A stretch of 64,000 nt of DNA from Artocarpus heterophyllus (Eukaryota; Streptophyta; Magnoliopsida; Rosales; Moraceae): positions 8,901,512-8,965,511 of the forward strand of contig CM046350.1 in assembly GCA_025403435.1 (NCBI GenBank), in the 5' to 3' direction. The number at the start of each line of letters is the position of its first letter. The first letter of the stretch is position 1. Shown one piece after another: positions 63,089 to 64,000 of the stretch. The notes beneath the pieces are model-generated. The model ran no database searches. It saw only the letters and a list, made by a program, of their open reading frames with translations, and was not told the DNA's origin. A program made the position numbers and the translations under genes.

Positions 63089-64000
63089 TTCGGAATTGTT
63101 CTAGGCGTTTTGCTGTTTTTGTCAAAGGTTATTTTTTTAATTTTATTTTTTGAATATTGATTGCACAGGCAAGACAATGAGTTTGCTTTTTCTTTTTTTT
63201 TTTTTAAGTACATAAATAAAATCAGTGGGAGTTTGTACTTTGTATAAGGTTTTGTTTGGGAGTAGTTATAAACTGATGGGAACAAAGAAAGACCAATTTT
63301 ATTAAGAATATCGAATCAATTTAAACACCTGTTGTTGGAGAGTGGTTCCCAAGTCTGCAGGTTCTGAATATAGCCAGTTGTTTTTCAATTATTATACATT
63401 TTTAAACCATTAAATCAAATCAAATTATTTTTTTGTTTTATAAATTCAACGATTTAAAAAAGTAAATACTAATCTATAAATTTATAAATTCAACGATTTA
63501 AAAAAGTAAATACTAATCTATAAATTACTTTTTTTTAGTACCTACTAAAAAAAAAACCTCCGTACAAATGTGCCGTGTAATTTAAGCAAATAAAAAATTG
63601 ATCTTTTTGAGGAACTGAAAACTGGGGTCGAAGGTTGGGATGTCAATATAGTCAATAATAGCGCTAAACCAACGGCTCGACATTAAAGCCATCTATATAA
63701 ATGGTTTTCAAAGTGGTATCTTATCAATTGTCATTTTCAACCCAAAAAAAAGAAAAAAAAATATATATGGAAGAAGACAGCAGAATTGGAATTGTCTTGT
63801 CATGGATTAATCATACAACGGCACGCGATTAGATAGACAGGTGTCCGGATTCCATTGCTTAATAATTACTCAGGCCTCTCTTTTGTTTGTTCTGTTTTTT
63901 TTCCACATGTTCGAGAGTGTTTTTCTCAACCACAGCCACAGTTTGAACATTATTTTTGGATCATGCAGTCGGCACTCGCCTAGTAAAAGTTCTATGCTAT
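63089..64000. other. Upstream DNA of F-box copy 2, with a 44 bp tandem repeat
   Basis: AT-rich; no gene seen. A 44 bp unit starting TTTATAAATTCAACGATTTA occurs at 63437-63480 and again at 63481-63524 with no difference seen. Confidence 0.6.

Overview
The window is nuclear DNA of a flowering plant, most likely a woody or otherwise repeat-rich eudicot. Evidence: AT-rich intergenic DNA, GT-AG introns, plant-specific gene families (a kelch F-box pair of the KMD type, a CC-NBS-LRR relic, a plant-type CASC3/Barentsz protein) and dense LTR retrotransposons. I could not fix the species.

Layout. 1-12656 is a roughly 4.8 kb tandem duplication. Each copy holds the 3' end of a Ty3/gypsy element that carries an antisense gag-like ORF, its 612-628 bp LTR, and part of a long LTR of a second family. 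Copy 2 was later split by a 2.8 kb solo LTR. The duplication stops about 120 bp upstream of the TATA box of a nine-exon CASC3/MLN51-like gene (13312-17330). Next come AT-rich spacer, a five-exon membrane-anchored family 4 glycosyltransferase gene (22156-25480), a 516 bp tandem repeat and a broken CC-NBS-LRR resistance gene (27438-29960). 30154-35977 is a solo LTR containing another solo LTR of the same family, both with intact target site duplications. An intronless kelch F-box gene lies on the minus strand at 37018-38091, and its paralogue is at 61832-62902. The DNA between the two F-box genes is mostly transposon: a complete, apparently very young Ty1/copia element (40454-50141, no difference seen between its 2032 bp LTRs, intact 1317-residue polyprotein), two decayed LTRs of its relatives, and nested gypsy-type solo LTRs up to 61575.

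The host genes are not an operon and need not share a pathway. CASC3 acts in the exon junction complex, the glycosyltransferase probably in the Golgi, and the F-box proteins in SCF ubiquitin ligases. The most unusual signals are in the mobile DNA. In the copia element these are an array of 12 bp near-palindromes in both U3 and the leader, and a run of hairpins with a CCTAGG apex just upstream of the gag start. In the gypsy-type LTRs it is a hairpin with 10 bp arms and a 12 nt loop, conserved in all five relatives.
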